NCBI GenBank assembly: GCA_017416325.1
Contig: JAFQCV010000015.1
Span: 1 to 56,113, forward strand
Reading direction: 5' to 3'
DNA length: 56,113 nucleotides
Origin: Oscillospiraceae bacterium
GTDB taxonomy: Bacteria > Bacillota > Clostridia > Oscillospirales > Oscillospiraceae
Shown here: piece after piece, positions 25,562-34,027 of the stretch
Position numbering within the stretch: position 1 is the stretch's first letter
How the letters are laid out: the number at the start of each line of letters is the position of its first letter
Made by a program: the position numbers and the translations under genes
The notes under the pieces: model-generated
The model's input: only the letters and a program-made list of their open reading frames with translations
The model's database searches: none
Told to the model about the DNA's origin: nothing

Positions 25562-25592
25562 TTCGCCCACACTCCTTTCCGGGAAAACGGAA

Positions 25593-26246
25593 TTACTTCT
25601 GCCAGATCTCTAAAATCTCATCTATATTTTCTTCTGTTAACGGGGTATAGATAGCATCCAGATTTTCAAGAATCTGCTTTCTGGTCAGCTTGCCCATATC
25701 CACCTGCAGCAATTTTTCAATCACCGCCTCCGGGAATCGGTAGCGCAGAACCTTAGCCGGCACGCCACCCACCACCGCGTAGGGAGGTACATCCTGAGAA
25801 ACCACCGCGCCTGCCGCAACGCAAGCGCCCTTACCCACACGCACGCCGGACAGGACCGTGACGCCCTGACCCAGCCACACATCATCTTCCAAAACGATCT
25901 TACCCTTGGTCCACGCCTCATAATCTGCCAGATGGAACATGGTCCGGAAGGGGTAGGTGGACATGGTGTTTCCGTGATGATTGCCCCCCAGCAGGAACAC
26001 ACAATCCGGGCCGATGGAGCAATAATTGCCGATCTCCAAACGCTCCTCAGGGTTGCCGAAGTAGCGCACATCCAGATCACCATAGGTTTCCTTGCCTACG
26101 GTTACACGCTCCACGGGAAACACATTCTTGGCGATCGTAAAATTATGCCCATTGCGTTTCCGCCACCGGATACGCGCCACCAGCTGCCTGGCCTGGCGCA
26201 GCGGTGTCCGCCGTTTTAATGCAGCCATGATATACTTCAGATCCAA
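25593..26246 (-). CDS. CatB-type hexapeptide acetyltransferase
   Basis: A 217-residue left-handed beta-helix acyltransferase. Hexapeptide repeats run through ~60-180: [80 protein letters not shown] carries the catalytic His and the long loop after it is the xenobiotic-acetyltransferase type. TTG at 26246 is supported by AGGAGG seven bases upstream. In this operon it could acetylate the 3-amino sugar made by FdtA/FdtB, or O-acetylate the repeat unit. Confidence 0.85.
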   Translation of the reverse strand: MDLKYIMAALKRRTPLRQARQLVARIRWRKRNGHNFTIAKNVFPVERVTVGKETYGDLDVRYFGNPEERLEIGNYCSIGPDCVFLLGGNHHGNTMSTYPFRTMFHLADYEAWTKGKIVLEDDVWLGQGVTVLSGVRVGKGACVAAGAVVSQDVPPYAVVGGVPAKVLRYRFPEAVIEKLLQVDMGKLTRKQILENLDAIYTPLTEENIDEILEIWQK

Positions 26247-26263
26247 GACGCTTCCTCCTACTT

Positions 26264-27019
26264 TTAATCCTTAGGCCATTGCAGATGTCGTTGCAAAAAG
26301 CCCTTCAGCTTCATCTTATGCAAATAGTATACCCGGTAAAGAGCAGCCTTACGACCATTGGTCGCCCATTGCTTCACCGTGGTATTCAGGTAATCCGTAT
26401 CCGCGCCGAATTCTCCGATCAGTTCCTCCAAGGTGCGCAAATAGCTTTGCTCCAGAGAACCGCCCTTGGAAAGATGCCAGATCCTGGCGCTGATGACATA
26501 GTTTTGATAACCTGCCCGGCGCAGCCGCAAGCACTGCTCCACGGCATACATATGCCATCCGCCTCGCCGGGAGAAGGGATACTTCCGGGCAAGGTCGGTT
26601 CGCATCAGGAACAAACATTCATCCACCGTCTGTACCGGCATACTGCCGCCCACCGGCTTTCCCGCAGGCAGCGCCTGTTTGCCGTGGACGATATCCGAAT
26701 ACAGGATCCAGTCCTTCCCCTCCGGGCAGCCGGCTACACCGGCGATCCCCAGATCCTCCAGAGCTTCGGCAGAAGCCATCAGATCGTGAAGGGCGTTTTC
26801 GTCCTGAAAACGAATATCCTGGTGCATAAACACCACAAATTCCGTCTGCACCTGATCCATCTGGGAAAGAAACGCTTCCCGGGCGCCTAAGTAGCGGTTT
26901 TGGGAGTTATCCACCCCCAGCAGAGTATACGCCACCCCCTGCTGCCGCTTCAGTTCCTGCTGAAACTCTGAAAACAGCTCCGGTTTATTCCATACCGTGA
27001 TAATGGTGAAGGTTGACAT
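26264..27019 (-). CDS. Family 2-like glycosyltransferase
   Basis: A 251-residue cytoplasmic enzyme with a GT-A start ([16 protein letters not shown]) and [18 protein letters not shown] near 75, where HQD replaces the usual Dx[19 protein letters not shown] and [17 protein letters not shown] are typical of the glycosyltransferase-like group with the FMHQDI motif. ATG at 27019 follows AGGAGAG; upstream in-frame ATG adds 16 residues with no ribosome site. Donor unknown. Confidence 0.75.
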   Translation of the reverse strand: MSTFTIITVWNKPELFSEFQQELKRQQGVAYTLLGVDNSQNRYLGAREAFLSQMDQVQTEFVVFMHQDIRFQDENALHDLMASAEALEDLGIAGVAGCPEGKDWILYSDIVHGKQALPAGKPVGGSMPVQTVDECLFLMRTDLARKYPFSRRGGWHMYAVEQCLRLRRAGYQNYVISARIWHLSKGGSLEQSYLRTLEELIGEFGADTDYLNTTVKQWATNGRKAALYRVYYLHKMKLKGFLQRHLQWPKD

Positions 27020-27050
27020 AACATCTCTCCTGTTGGATGATCGTTGGGTA

Positions 27051-27902
27051 TCAGCAGAAATAGGCAAATGCTTTCCAAAACAGAATGTCCGGGTATTTCA
27101 GCAGTGATAAAAGGGTCGGGCGGTTACGGTAACCGTTTGTCGCCAGAAACGCGCACATCCGCTCCCGTTTCCGGATATCCTGCTCCGGCAGCAACCCTTT
27201 GTCCCGCAGGAGGCGGCACATCTCTTCGTCAGACCGGCACATAGCCTCCAAGCTGTTGGAAAGGTTGTCGCCCACCTGCTTATGGGTGTAAAGCTTCTGG
27301 GGATTGATAACAAACTTGGTCCCCCGGTTTAAATACAGCAGCCAAAGGTACAGATCATCTGAGCCGTTGCTTGCCATAGGATAGTCTAACCATGCTTGCG
27401 GGATGGCGCTTTTTCGCAGCAGCGCCTGCCCCGGTGATACGATCTGGTTTGCCGCCTTGAGATAAATCACCTTACGGTTGACCAGGCTCATTTTCAAACG
27501 GTCCTTATAGATGCGCTTGGTATACCCGTCCAGTTCCTTATAACCGTTGCAGATCACCACATCGCCGGTACTCAAAGCCCGGTACTGGGACACCAGAAAG
27601 TCCTCCGCGATCTCGTCATCCTGGTCCAGGACCGCCAAAAGTTCTCCTCTGGCTTCCCGGATCCCCCGGATGCGGCTTCTGTGGATACCTTGGTTCTCGG
27701 CATTGTCCAAAATACGGACTGTCAGATTTTCCATTCCGGTTTCCGGCAAGCGGATCGGGTCCCAAGGGCTGTCGTTGATCAAAAGGTACTCTACCCTTTC
27801 CCCCGTCTGCGCCAGCAGAAGCTTCGCGTTGGCATCCAGCATTGGGATCAGTTTGGGCATATAGGCATTGCCTTGGTAAAAGGTCGTGATTACGGTAATC
27901 AT
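27051..27902 (-). CDS. Glycosyltransferase family 2
   Basis: A 283-residue cytoplasmic GT-A enzyme. MITVITTFYQGNAYMPKLI opens the nucleotide fold; VEYLLINDSPWDP and GIHRSRIRGIREARGELLAVLDQDDEIAEDFL (about 70-105) hold the divalent-metal Asp motif (DQDD). SNGSDDLYLWLLYL near 185 carries the likely catalytic base region. ATG at 27902 follows GGGGAAG and lies 2 bases after the polymerase stop. Its C-terminus has a basic amphipathic stretch common in membrane-associated glycosyltransferases. Confidence 0.88.
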   Translation of the reverse strand: MITVITTFYQGNAYMPKLIPMLDANAKLLLAQTGERVEYLLINDSPWDPIRLPETGMENLTVRILDNAENQGIHRSRIRGIREARGELLAVLDQDDEIAEDFLVSQYRALSTGDVVICNGYKELDGYTKRIYKDRLKMSLVNRKVIYLKAANQIVSPGQALLRKSAIPQAWLDYPMASNGSDDLYLWLLYLNRGTKFVINPQKLYTHKQVGDNLSNSLEAMCRSDEEMCRLLRDKGLLPEQDIRKRERMCAFLATNGYRNRPTLLSLLKYPDILFWKAFAYFC

Positions 27903-27904
27903 CG

Positions 27905-29173
27905 TTACTTCCCCTTTATCTCATTGGTTTTCGGTTCATCCCAACGGGGGTTTCGCAGAAACGCCAGCAGCAGGTAGAATAGGCAAATGCTCCAGTTAGC
28001 GCCGTCGATATCCTCCAGCAGCATCATCAGCGCCGCGCCTAAAACACAGACCTTCAGCATCAGCATATGGTTGTCCTTGTCCCGGCTTTTCAAAATAGGA
28101 ACAAAAACCGCGATCAAAGACAGCAGATACAAGGTGCCGCCCAGAAGACCGATCTTATAGAACATACCCAAATAGGTGGAATGGGAACCCAGGGCGTAAT
28201 ACTGCATGGCATAGCCATCTGCCTGAAATGCCAGCAGATCCTTGATGCCAATTCCGATCACCGGAGATCTTGTAAGCATTTGGGTCAAGCTTTCGGTGTA
28301 AATGAAGGTACGCATACTGTTACTGCCTGCTCGCAGACTGATAAATTTCTGCAGAATCCCCACTGCCATATCAAAGGCCGCGATACCAACCACCAAAACC
28401 AGAGCGCAGCACAAAAGGACGGTATGCGGTCGGTATTTTCGGTAAATCCGGAAAAAAATCTTTTGCAGGACAAACAGGACGTATGCCAAAAGCAGCACCG
28501 CTACCAGCACCAGTCCCGTCCGGGAGTTGGTGGCGGACACCACAGGAAACAGCAGCAGAGTCAGCCCCAGACAGAGCAGCGGCCTTTGTGATAAATACCG
28601 CAGCGCCAGGGGATAGAAAAACAAAATGCAGAAGATCACCAGATTGCTGTAGTCCAGAAAGCCCATAAACCGCATATCCAGCAGTCCGTTGATCCAGTCA
28701 TCGTCGGAAAGCTTACGACCCCAAAACATGATCTTAGCTCCGTCTGTGATCTCGAACGCCAGCCAAAGCCCAATGAGGATCAGCAAATTTATCAAGCTGT
28801 ATTTCCCGATACGGCGGTAATCCAGCTCCATATTCCTGTAAAAGGCATACAGCGCCAGCGCCACCAGATTGATCGCCCAGGTATTCACCGCCGCAAAGAC
28901 CCGGGACATAGCATGCTGCCCCAAAATGGCATTGACCACTATGGACAAAGCATAGATCAGCAGGCACAGACCCTGCAGCAGCACAAACCGGTCCGGGCGA
29001 AGCTTTCGGTCAGAGCGAAGCACTGCCAGGCACATCAAAACGCCCAGGGCTACCAGCTGCAGCGCTTTGGGCAGTACGGCTATGACCCAAAAATATTGAA
29101 ATATGGCATAGCGCTCCCAATGACCGCGCAAACGTAAGGTAATCCCCATATCATCGTCTCCATCGCGAGGCAT
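27905..29173 (-). CDS. O-antigen polymerase/ligase-like membrane protein (Wzy type)
   Basis: A 422-residue protein with ~10-12 membrane helices and a long extracytoplasmic loop around 250-340 (RSPVIGIGIKDLLAFQADGY, LGSHSTYLGMFYKIGLLGG), the hallmark of Wzy/WaaL proteins. It would join repeat units outside the membrane. ATG at 29173 overlaps the previous stop in TAATG, so the two genes are coupled; an ATG eight codons later is possible. Wzy proteins are poorly conserved, so the call rests on topology, loop and operon. Confidence 0.82.
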   Translation of the reverse strand: MPRDGDDDMGITLRLRGHWERYAIFQYFWVIAVLPKALQLVALGVLMCLAVLRSDRKLRPDRFVLLQGLCLLIYALSIVVNAILGQHAMSRVFAAVNTWAINLVALALYAFYRNMELDYRRIGKYSLINLLILIGLWLAFEITDGAKIMFWGRKLSDDDWINGLLDMRFMGFLDYSNLVIFCILFFYPLALRYLSQRPLLCLGLTLLLFPVVSATNSRTGLVLVAVLLLAYVLFVLQKIFFRIYRKYRPHTVLLCCALVLVVGIAAFDMAVGILQKFISLRAGSNSMRTFIYTESLTQMLTRSPVIGIGIKDLLAFQADGYAMQYYALGSHSTYLGMFYKIGLLGGTLYLLSLIAVFVPILKSRDKDNHMLMLKVCVLGAALMMLLEDIDGANWSICLFYLLLAFLRNPRWDEPKTNEIKGK

Positions 29174-29670
29174 TAACGGAACAGTTTTTCCACCTGTTCC
29201 TGAAATTTTTTACAAAACTCAGCATTGTTGCTGGCTTCTGATTGATTCAGCTTTGCCACCGCGGCATCATAATTCACGATCAGATCTTTTAGATCCTCAA
29301 TATCCTCCACCACCAAAATGTTGTTCTTCCGCTGCGCAACCTCCCGGGAAAAATCCACCTGATGGTCATTGACATGCTCATTAAGCTCACTTTTTCTGGG
29401 CACCACAATGGGTGTCTTGCCCACCTGGAGCGCCGAGATGAAGCTGGCCGGGCCGCCATGGGTGATGATGATCCGCGCCTGCTGAATATATTTCTCCATT
29501 TCCGGATACGGCAGAAGCTTCTGGAAGCTGCAATGCTTCGGCTCGTAGGTGCTGTAGCCGGTCTGGATCATCACAGGCTCCTGGATCACGCCTTCCGCCA
29601 CCAGGCTGTCCATTTTTTCCACCAGCCGGTTAAAGGGCTGCTCGTGGGTTCCCACAGTCACAAAAATCAT
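29173..29670 (-). CDS. Alg13/PssE-like glycosyltransferase subunit
   Basis: A 165-residue soluble half-enzyme. MIFVTVGTHEQPFNRLVEKMD is the family opening; SFQKLLPYPEMEKYIQQARIIITHGGPASFISALQVGKTPIVVPRK (about 65-110) is the GT28 nucleotide-sugar-binding half; ELNEHVNDHQVDF follows. Such proteins need an Alg14-type membrane partner, which is the next gene upstream (14 bases away). ATG at 29670 follows GGGGAGG; an upstream extension is rejected. The pair probably transfers the second sugar to the lipid-linked first sugar. Confidence 0.9.
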   Translation of the reverse strand: MIFVTVGTHEQPFNRLVEKMDSLVAEGVIQEPVMIQTGYSTYEPKHCSFQKLLPYPEMEKYIQQARIIITHGGPASFISALQVGKTPIVVPRKSELNEHVNDHQVDFSREVAQRKNNILVVEDIEDLKDLIVNYDAAVAKLNQSEASNNAEFCKKFQEQVEKLFR

Positions 29671-29684
29671 ACTGCGCCCTCCCC

Positions 29685-30134
29685 TTAAAAAATGCTTCCC
29701 AGGTTGACGGACCCTGAATAAACATCCAGCATCTCTTCCCACTGGACCACAAACAGGTCTGTCACAGGATGTACCAGTCTGCCTGTAAGGGTAGGCTTAT
29801 CGATCCGGTCAAACACCTCGATATAGGCTGTCTTCGCCCCAAAGAGCTTGCCCAGATAAAAGAAAGGTACTGCCACCGCGGCGCCGGTAGAAATGATCAG
29901 GTCCGGCTTTTCTTTCCGCAGCACCTTCCAGGCAACTACGGTGTTGCGCAGAAGATTTTTAATGTTGCGGTTGGTGGGAAAATAACAGGGGTACATTTTC
30001 TCACCCTGCAACAGGCTTTGGGCATCCGCCTTGTCAAAGGTGACCCAAGCTCTGTCATGCTCCTGCCAAAAGGGTTTGAGCATATAAAGATGGGTCAAAT
30101 GACCGCCGGAGGAACCTACCAAACAGATCTTCAT
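29685..30134 (-). CDS. Alg14/PssD-like glycosyltransferase subunit
   Basis: A 149-residue protein. MKICLVGSSGGHLTHLYML at the start and DLIISTGAAVAVPFFYLGKLFGAKTAYIEVFDRIDKPTLTGRL (about 80-125) are standard for Alg14/PssD, which anchors and completes the Alg13-type catalytic subunit at the membrane. ATG at 30134 follows AAAGGGAG. Genes for both halves are adjacent, as in other Gram-positive capsule loci (CpsF/CpsG pair). Confidence 0.9.
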   Translation of the reverse strand: MKICLVGSSGGHLTHLYMLKPFWQEHDRAWVTFDKADAQSLLQGEKMYPCYFPTNRNIKNLLRNTVVAWKVLRKEKPDLIISTGAAVAVPFFYLGKLFGAKTAYIEVFDRIDKPTLTGRLVHPVTDLFVVQWEEMLDVYSGSVNLGSIF

Positions 30135-30175
30135 ACAAACCGCTCCCTTTCTGCAACGATCTCCCCCCGCTGTTA

Positions 30176-31195
30176 TCAGCGGTTGCCGTACATTTTCTCG
30201 TAGTAATTCTGGTATTCACCGGAAATAATGGTCTGCCACCAGGTCTTATTGTCCAGATACCACCGGATGGTCTTCTGGATACCGTCAGCAAACATGGTCT
30301 CCGGCAGCCACCCCAATTCGGTGTGGATCTTGGTGGGATCGATGGCATAGCGCATATCGTGGCCCTTCCGGTCCGTTACATAGGTGATGAGGCTCTCCGG
30401 TTTATCCAGCGCCTTGCAGATCAGCTTTACAATGTCGATGTTGCGCATCTCATTGTGACCGCCGATATTGTAGACCTCGCCTACCCGGCCCTTATGGAGG
30501 ATCAGATCAATGGCTTTGCAGTGGTCTTCCACATACAGCCAGTCCCGGACATTCAGGCCCTCGCCGTAAACAGGCAGAGGCTTATCCGCCAGGGCATTGG
30601 CGATCATCAGAGGGATCAGCTTCTCCGGGAAATGGTAAGGGCCGTAATTGTTGGAACACCGGGAAATGGTCACCGGCAGTCCGTAGGTGCGGTGATATGC
30701 CATAACCAGCAGATCCGCTGCCGCCTTGGACGCGGAGTAAGGAGAGCTGGTATGAATGGGCGTTTCTTCTGTGAACAGCAGATCCGGGCGGTCCAGAGGC
30801 AGGTCGCCGTAGACCTCATCGGTAGAAACCTGATGATAACGGGTGATGCCGTACTTCCGGCAGGCATCCATCAGCACCTGAGTGCCCAGAATGTTGGTCT
30901 GCAAAAACACCTCGGGATTTTCGATGGAACGGTCCACATGGCTTTCTGCCGCAAAGTTCACCACCATATCCGGGTGTTCTTCTTCGAACAGCTGATATAC
31001 GCCCTCCCGGTCACAGATATCCAGCTTGACAAAGCGGAAATTCGGGTTATCCATTACAGGCGACAGGGTGCTTAAGTTTCCCGCATAGGTCAGCTTGTCC
31101 AGGCAGATGATACGGTACTGCGGGTACTTGCCCAGCATGTGGAATATAAAATTGGAACCGATAAAGCCGGCGCCGCCGGTGACAAGGATCGTCAT
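30176..31195 (-). CDS. rfbB: dTDP-glucose 4,6-dehydratase
   Basis: A 339-residue short-chain dehydrogenase-type enzyme making dTDP-4-keto-6-deoxyglucose. LVTGGAGFIGSNFIFHML (4-21) is the NAD loop; YHQVSTDEVYGDLPL has the catalytic Thr-Asp-Glu; YSASKAAADLLV holds the Tyr and Lys; RCSNNYGPYHFPEKLIPLMI is the substrate loop. Length is normal. ATG at 31195 follows GGAGGATAACAGC. It feeds the FdtA/FdtB-like enzymes downstream. The glucose-1-phosphate thymidylyltransferase (rmlA) is not in the window and must be elsewhere. Confidence 0.96.
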   Translation of the reverse strand: MTILVTGGAGFIGSNFIFHMLGKYPQYRIICLDKLTYAGNLSTLSPVMDNPNFRFVKLDICDREGVYQLFEEEHPDMVVNFAAESHVDRSIENPEVFLQTNILGTQVLMDACRKYGITRYHQVSTDEVYGDLPLDRPDLLFTEETPIHTSSPYSASKAAADLLVMAYHRTYGLPVTISRCSNNYGPYHFPEKLIPLMIANALADKPLPVYGEGLNVRDWLYVEDHCKAIDLILHKGRVGEVYNIGGHNEMRNIDIVKLICKALDKPESLITYVTDRKGHDMRYAIDPTKIHTELGWLPETMFADGIQKTIRWYLDNKTWWQTIISGEYQNYYEKMYGNR

Positions 31196-31235
31196 GCTGT
31201 TATCCTCCGTTTTTCCTATGTTTTGCGTTTAACCG

Positions 31236-32624
31236 TTACTTTTCCAAAACGACACAGCCCAGCAGCGGCTTATCCATGCCCTTAACTGCTTCCAGCTGGG
31301 CATCGATCTGACTGTACCGGGACACGCCGCAGCGCTCCACCAGAAGCACCGCATCGCACTTAGACAGTCCTTCGATGGCCGTCAGAGATTCCAGCAGGCT
31401 GCCGCCGGAGATCACAGCTGTTCCGGGCAGCGCCCGGGTCAGTGCCTCCGCGATCTTTTCCATGCCTGCCTCCCCGGCTGTACCCGCCACCAGCAAGGTG
31501 GCTTTTTCCGGGCAGTGATTGGCTACATTGGCGCTCACCACTGCCAGTGCGCCCTGCGCCTCGGTCTTGCCCCGATTTTCACAACGGTCCAGCAGACGGT
31601 CGATGCAGCAGCGTTTTTTATGGCTCAAAGAAACTTTACCCAGCACTGTCAAGCCAAAGCGGCTTCTCAGCTCCTCGGCAGAGTATACCTTATCACCAAT
31701 GACAAAGGCGACACATGCCACTATTGCCACCAGAAATGCGCCACCCAGGAAACCTACCAGGGCATACTTGATCGCCCCCTTGACCACGCCGCTCATAGAC
31801 ATATCCGGCATGCCGGGAGCGGATAACTGCGCCAGAGCATAGCGATAATCCTCCAGATAATCTGTATACTCCAGCAGCCGGTCCGCGGCATCCTCCTGAA
31901 GGTCTGCCAGATCTTCATCCACCATTGCGGTAACGCCGGAATTCACCTTATTCAGGGTATGCTCACCCATCGTCGCGGTGATTTCCTGCCGGATCGTATC
32001 CAGGCAAGCCAGGAGGCTGTCCATGATTTTTTGAGCAGCTTCGGCGTCGCCGCCGCGAATCAAAACGGTGACCAAGGGGCCTTCCTGGTACTCATGGTAC
32101 ACAGGCAGCGGGATGCTGATCAGCTCACGCAAATACTGGGGGGCAATTTCCAATGTCTCGGCTGCTTTCTCCAGCACCCGGTTGCTCACCAGCAAGTTCC
32201 GGTAGGCATCGGCGATCACATCCGCGCGGGTATATCCTTCACCGGCACCGCTGACCGGAGTATTCTCCTGGGTCTCGATATATAGGTCAACAGAAGCCGT
32301 CCAGGTGTTCCGATAGTCGATCCCCATCAAGACAGACTCTTCCATATATACGCCATGGTTACGGATATCCTCCTGCGCTTGGCTAATTTTCGTCTGAAAA
32401 GCCGCAACCTGGGCCTGGTACTTGGCATAATCCGCCTCGTAGGCTGCTTGCAGCGTTGCCAAAGACTGGTCGTCCGCTACCGCGGACATGCCCTTCCAGC
32501 CCCGGTATCCGCCCAACGCCAGTGCCAGCACCATCGCTGCCACCAACATAAGCTTCCACTTTCTCGCTACGCAAAAGCACAGTGCCTTGAGGTTCAGTTC
32601 TCTGTCTTTATTTTCGTAATTCAT
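31236..32624 (-). CDS. Wzz/CpsC chain-length protein fused to a BY-kinase-like domain lacking Walker A
   Basis: A 462-residue membrane protein. Membrane helices at ~24-42 and ~288-312 flank a periplasmic/external coiled-coil region, the Wzz/CpsC layout. Residues ~330-462 resemble the CpsD tyrosine autokinase: ALAVVSANVANHCPEKATLLVAG, then DAVLLVERCGVSRYSQIDAQLEAVK and PLLGCVVLEK. But the ATP loop is GTAGEAGMEK instead of GxxxxGK(S/T), and no C-terminal Tyr cluster is present, so catalysis is unlikely. ATG at 32624 follows GGAGGAGCT. It is the first gene of the polysaccharide operon and probably sets chain length or export. Confidence 0.82.
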   Translation of the reverse strand: MNYENKDRELNLKALCFCVARKWKLMLVAAMVLALALGGYRGWKGMSAVADDQSLATLQAAYEADYAKYQAQVAAFQTKISQAQEDIRNHGVYMEESVLMGIDYRNTWTASVDLYIETQENTPVSGAGEGYTRADVIADAYRNLLVSNRVLEKAAETLEIAPQYLRELISIPLPVYHEYQEGPLVTVLIRGGDAEAAQKIMDSLLACLDTIRQEITATMGEHTLNKVNSGVTAMVDEDLADLQEDAADRLLEYTDYLEDYRYALAQLSAPGMPDMSMSGVVKGAIKYALVGFLGGAFLVAIVACVAFVIGDKVYSAEELRSRFGLTVLGKVSLSHKKRCCIDRLLDRCENRGKTEAQGALAVVSANVANHCPEKATLLVAGTAGEAGMEKIAEALTRALPGTAVISGGSLLESLTAIEGLSKCDAVLLVERCGVSRYSQIDAQLEAVKGMDKPLLGCVVLEK

Positions 32625-32686
32625 AGCTCCTCCTGCTGCCCGGAACCACTGAAAGCTCCTGAAAATAGGCATACATATTTCTTGTT

Positions 32687-32715
32687 ATTATAGTGCAAAT
32701 TCCGGGGAAAGTCAA
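32687..32715 (-). promoter_or_regulatory. Sigma-A promoter of the polysaccharide operon
   Basis: TTGACT (32710-32715) and TATAAT (32687-32692) on the minus strand with exactly 17 bp between, about 63 bases before the first start codon. No other promoter of this quality is seen within the next 14 kb on this strand, where genes overlap or are at most 41 bases apart. Confidence 0.75.
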
Positions 32716-32992
32716 TGTAACACCAAGGTGCCGCTCCGTCTCCATTGCGGTAGTATATCCATTCTCTGCCTGTTTGAAGCCATCTGGGGCATGAGAAATC
32801 TTTTGCGCCGGAGAGCGCAAAATACCGTCCATGATACTCATTATAATATAGCATGAAACCCTATCAAAATCAAGAAAAACTGTCGCTTTGTAATACAAAA
32901 TCACCTGTTTTGAAAACCTCTGAAAATATTTTCCTGCCAGTTGGTTTAATCCGGGAAAATGTGGCAATAATCAGCTTCGGAGGTGCTTAATT
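32716..32992. other. Noncoding region upstream of the polysaccharide operon and spoIIQ-like gene
   Basis: AT-rich with several TATAAT-like strings on both strands (for example around 32839-32848), but no convincing second box. A GCGCCGGAGAGCGC hairpin lies near 32805. No gene is supported. The promoter of the spoIIQ-like gene is probably here and may need a sporulation sigma factor, which I could not assign. Confidence 0.4.
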
Positions 32993-33679
32993 ATGAGCAA
33001 TAAAAAACATGCCGGCGGCAGCTTTGGCACAAAGGGCTACTACATAGCCCTGATCCTGTGCGCAGCTGCCATCGGGATTTCCGGCTATTTGTATTATCGG
33101 AACGCCAACCAAGAGGAACCGCAAATTCAGGCTCCCAGCCAAAACCAGCAGGTAGATGTGGTCACGCCTTCCGGGGACGACATTCCGGCTGTGGCGACCC
33201 AGCCTACCCTTCCCTCTGCAGAGGATGCGACTAAGCCAACCACACCCCAAGGCTCTGACCAAAAGCCCCTGAAAACCGGTCAGCCTTTGACCGGTGAGAC
33301 TTTGGCGGTGTATGCCATGGACAGTCTGAGTTACAACCCCACCACCCGTGACTGGCGTGTCCACAACGGGATCGACATCGCCGCGGAAGCCGGCACCCCA
33401 GTCAGCGCCGCTGCTGCCGGTGTGGTCAGCGCCACCTATGAAGATGACACCATGGGTACCACTGTTGTGATTCGCCATGACGGAGGGTATGTCACGGTAT
33501 ATTCCAGCCTGGACTCCGAGCTTCCCGTAAGTGTGGGCGACAATGTTGACTTGGGCCAGACCATTGGGCAGGTCGGCAACACCGCCCTGCTGGAGTCCGC
33601 TCTGGGTGACCATCTGCACTTCAGCGTCAGCTGCAACGATGTGCCTATGGACCCTGCGCAGTTCTTCGAACTGCAATAA
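32993..33679 (+). CDS. SpoIIQ-like M23 (LytM) peptidase
   Basis: A 228-residue protein with one membrane helix (~17-35), a Pro/Gln/Thr-rich linker (~40-95) and a LytM domain (~105-228). The stretch YNPTTRDWRVHNGIDIAAE is the SpoIIQ-type entry to the domain. The zinc ligands are complete: HNGID gives His-x3-Asp and GDHLHFSV gives the His-x-His. SpoIIQ sits in the forespore membrane and pairs with SpoIIIAH across the intermembrane space during engulfment; the B. subtilis protein has lost a zinc ligand while several clostridial ones keep all. ATG at 32993 follows GGAGGTGCTTAATT. A general cell-wall endopeptidase role is the alternative. Confidence 0.8.
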   Translation: MSNKKHAGGSFGTKGYYIALILCAAAIGISGYLYYRNANQEEPQIQAPSQNQQVDVVTPSGDDIPAVATQPTLPSAEDATKPTTPQGSDQKPLKTGQPLTGETLAVYAMDSLSYNPTTRDWRVHNGIDIAAEAGTPVSAAAAGVVSATYEDDTMGTTVVIRHDGGYVTVYSSLDSELPVSVGDNVDLGQTIGQVGNTALLESALGDHLHFSVSCNDVPMDPAQFFELQ

Positions 33680-33709
33680 GATACTTGCTTTCCTTTCTTT
33701 CCTCTTTGT

Positions 33710-33738
33710 TAGGGCGGGGCTATTAGCCCTGCCCGGTA
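33710..33738. repeat. GTTAGGGCGG palindromic repeat after the M23 gene
   Basis: GGGCGGGGCTA / TTAGCCCTGCCC inverted arms, 31 bases past the M23 stop codon. It may double as the transcript end. Confidence 0.55.
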
Positions 33739-33940
33739 CATAACAAAAACAGGTCTGCCGCAAGGGCTGCACCGGATAAGGGTATTTTCGACCCGATAGA
33801 AGAAAAACTACCGGGTCTTATTGTAGGGCGGGGCCTTGTGTCCCGCCGCTTTTGTATTCCTTTATCGTGAAGATCCTTATTACAAATTTCGCGATTGTGA
33901 CACAAAAGCATCGGTCAAGCCCAGATTCCAATACAATAGG
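33739..33940. other. Noncoding stretch before the LRR gene
   Basis: Holds a weak hairpin ACCCGATAG...CTACCGGGT (33791-33815) and the repeat at 33823-33850. GC content falls sharply after about 33855. No gene is supported. Confidence 0.4.
33823..33850. repeat. GTAGGGCGGGGCC palindromic repeat
   Basis: GTAGGGCGGGGC on the left pairs with the GTCCCGCC right arm. It marks the left edge of the AT-rich segment carrying the LRR gene. Confidence 0.55.
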
Positions 33941-33969
33941 TTGATTCTGGAAGTGGTTTCATATATAAT
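33941..33969 (+). promoter_or_regulatory. Promoter of the LRR gene
   Basis: TTGATT (33941-33946) and TATAAT (33964-33969), exactly 17 bp apart; leader about 50 bases with AGGAGA before the ATG. Confidence 0.7.
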
Positions 33970-34027
33970 GATCTCACCAACTTGAATTTGACGGTGTGCG
34001 AGTAATAAATCGAGGAGATAGCAAATT

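Noticed and set aside
33680-34027. Insertion-sequence remnant next to the LRR gene
   Set aside because: No transposase-like peptide on either strand; only short palindromes.
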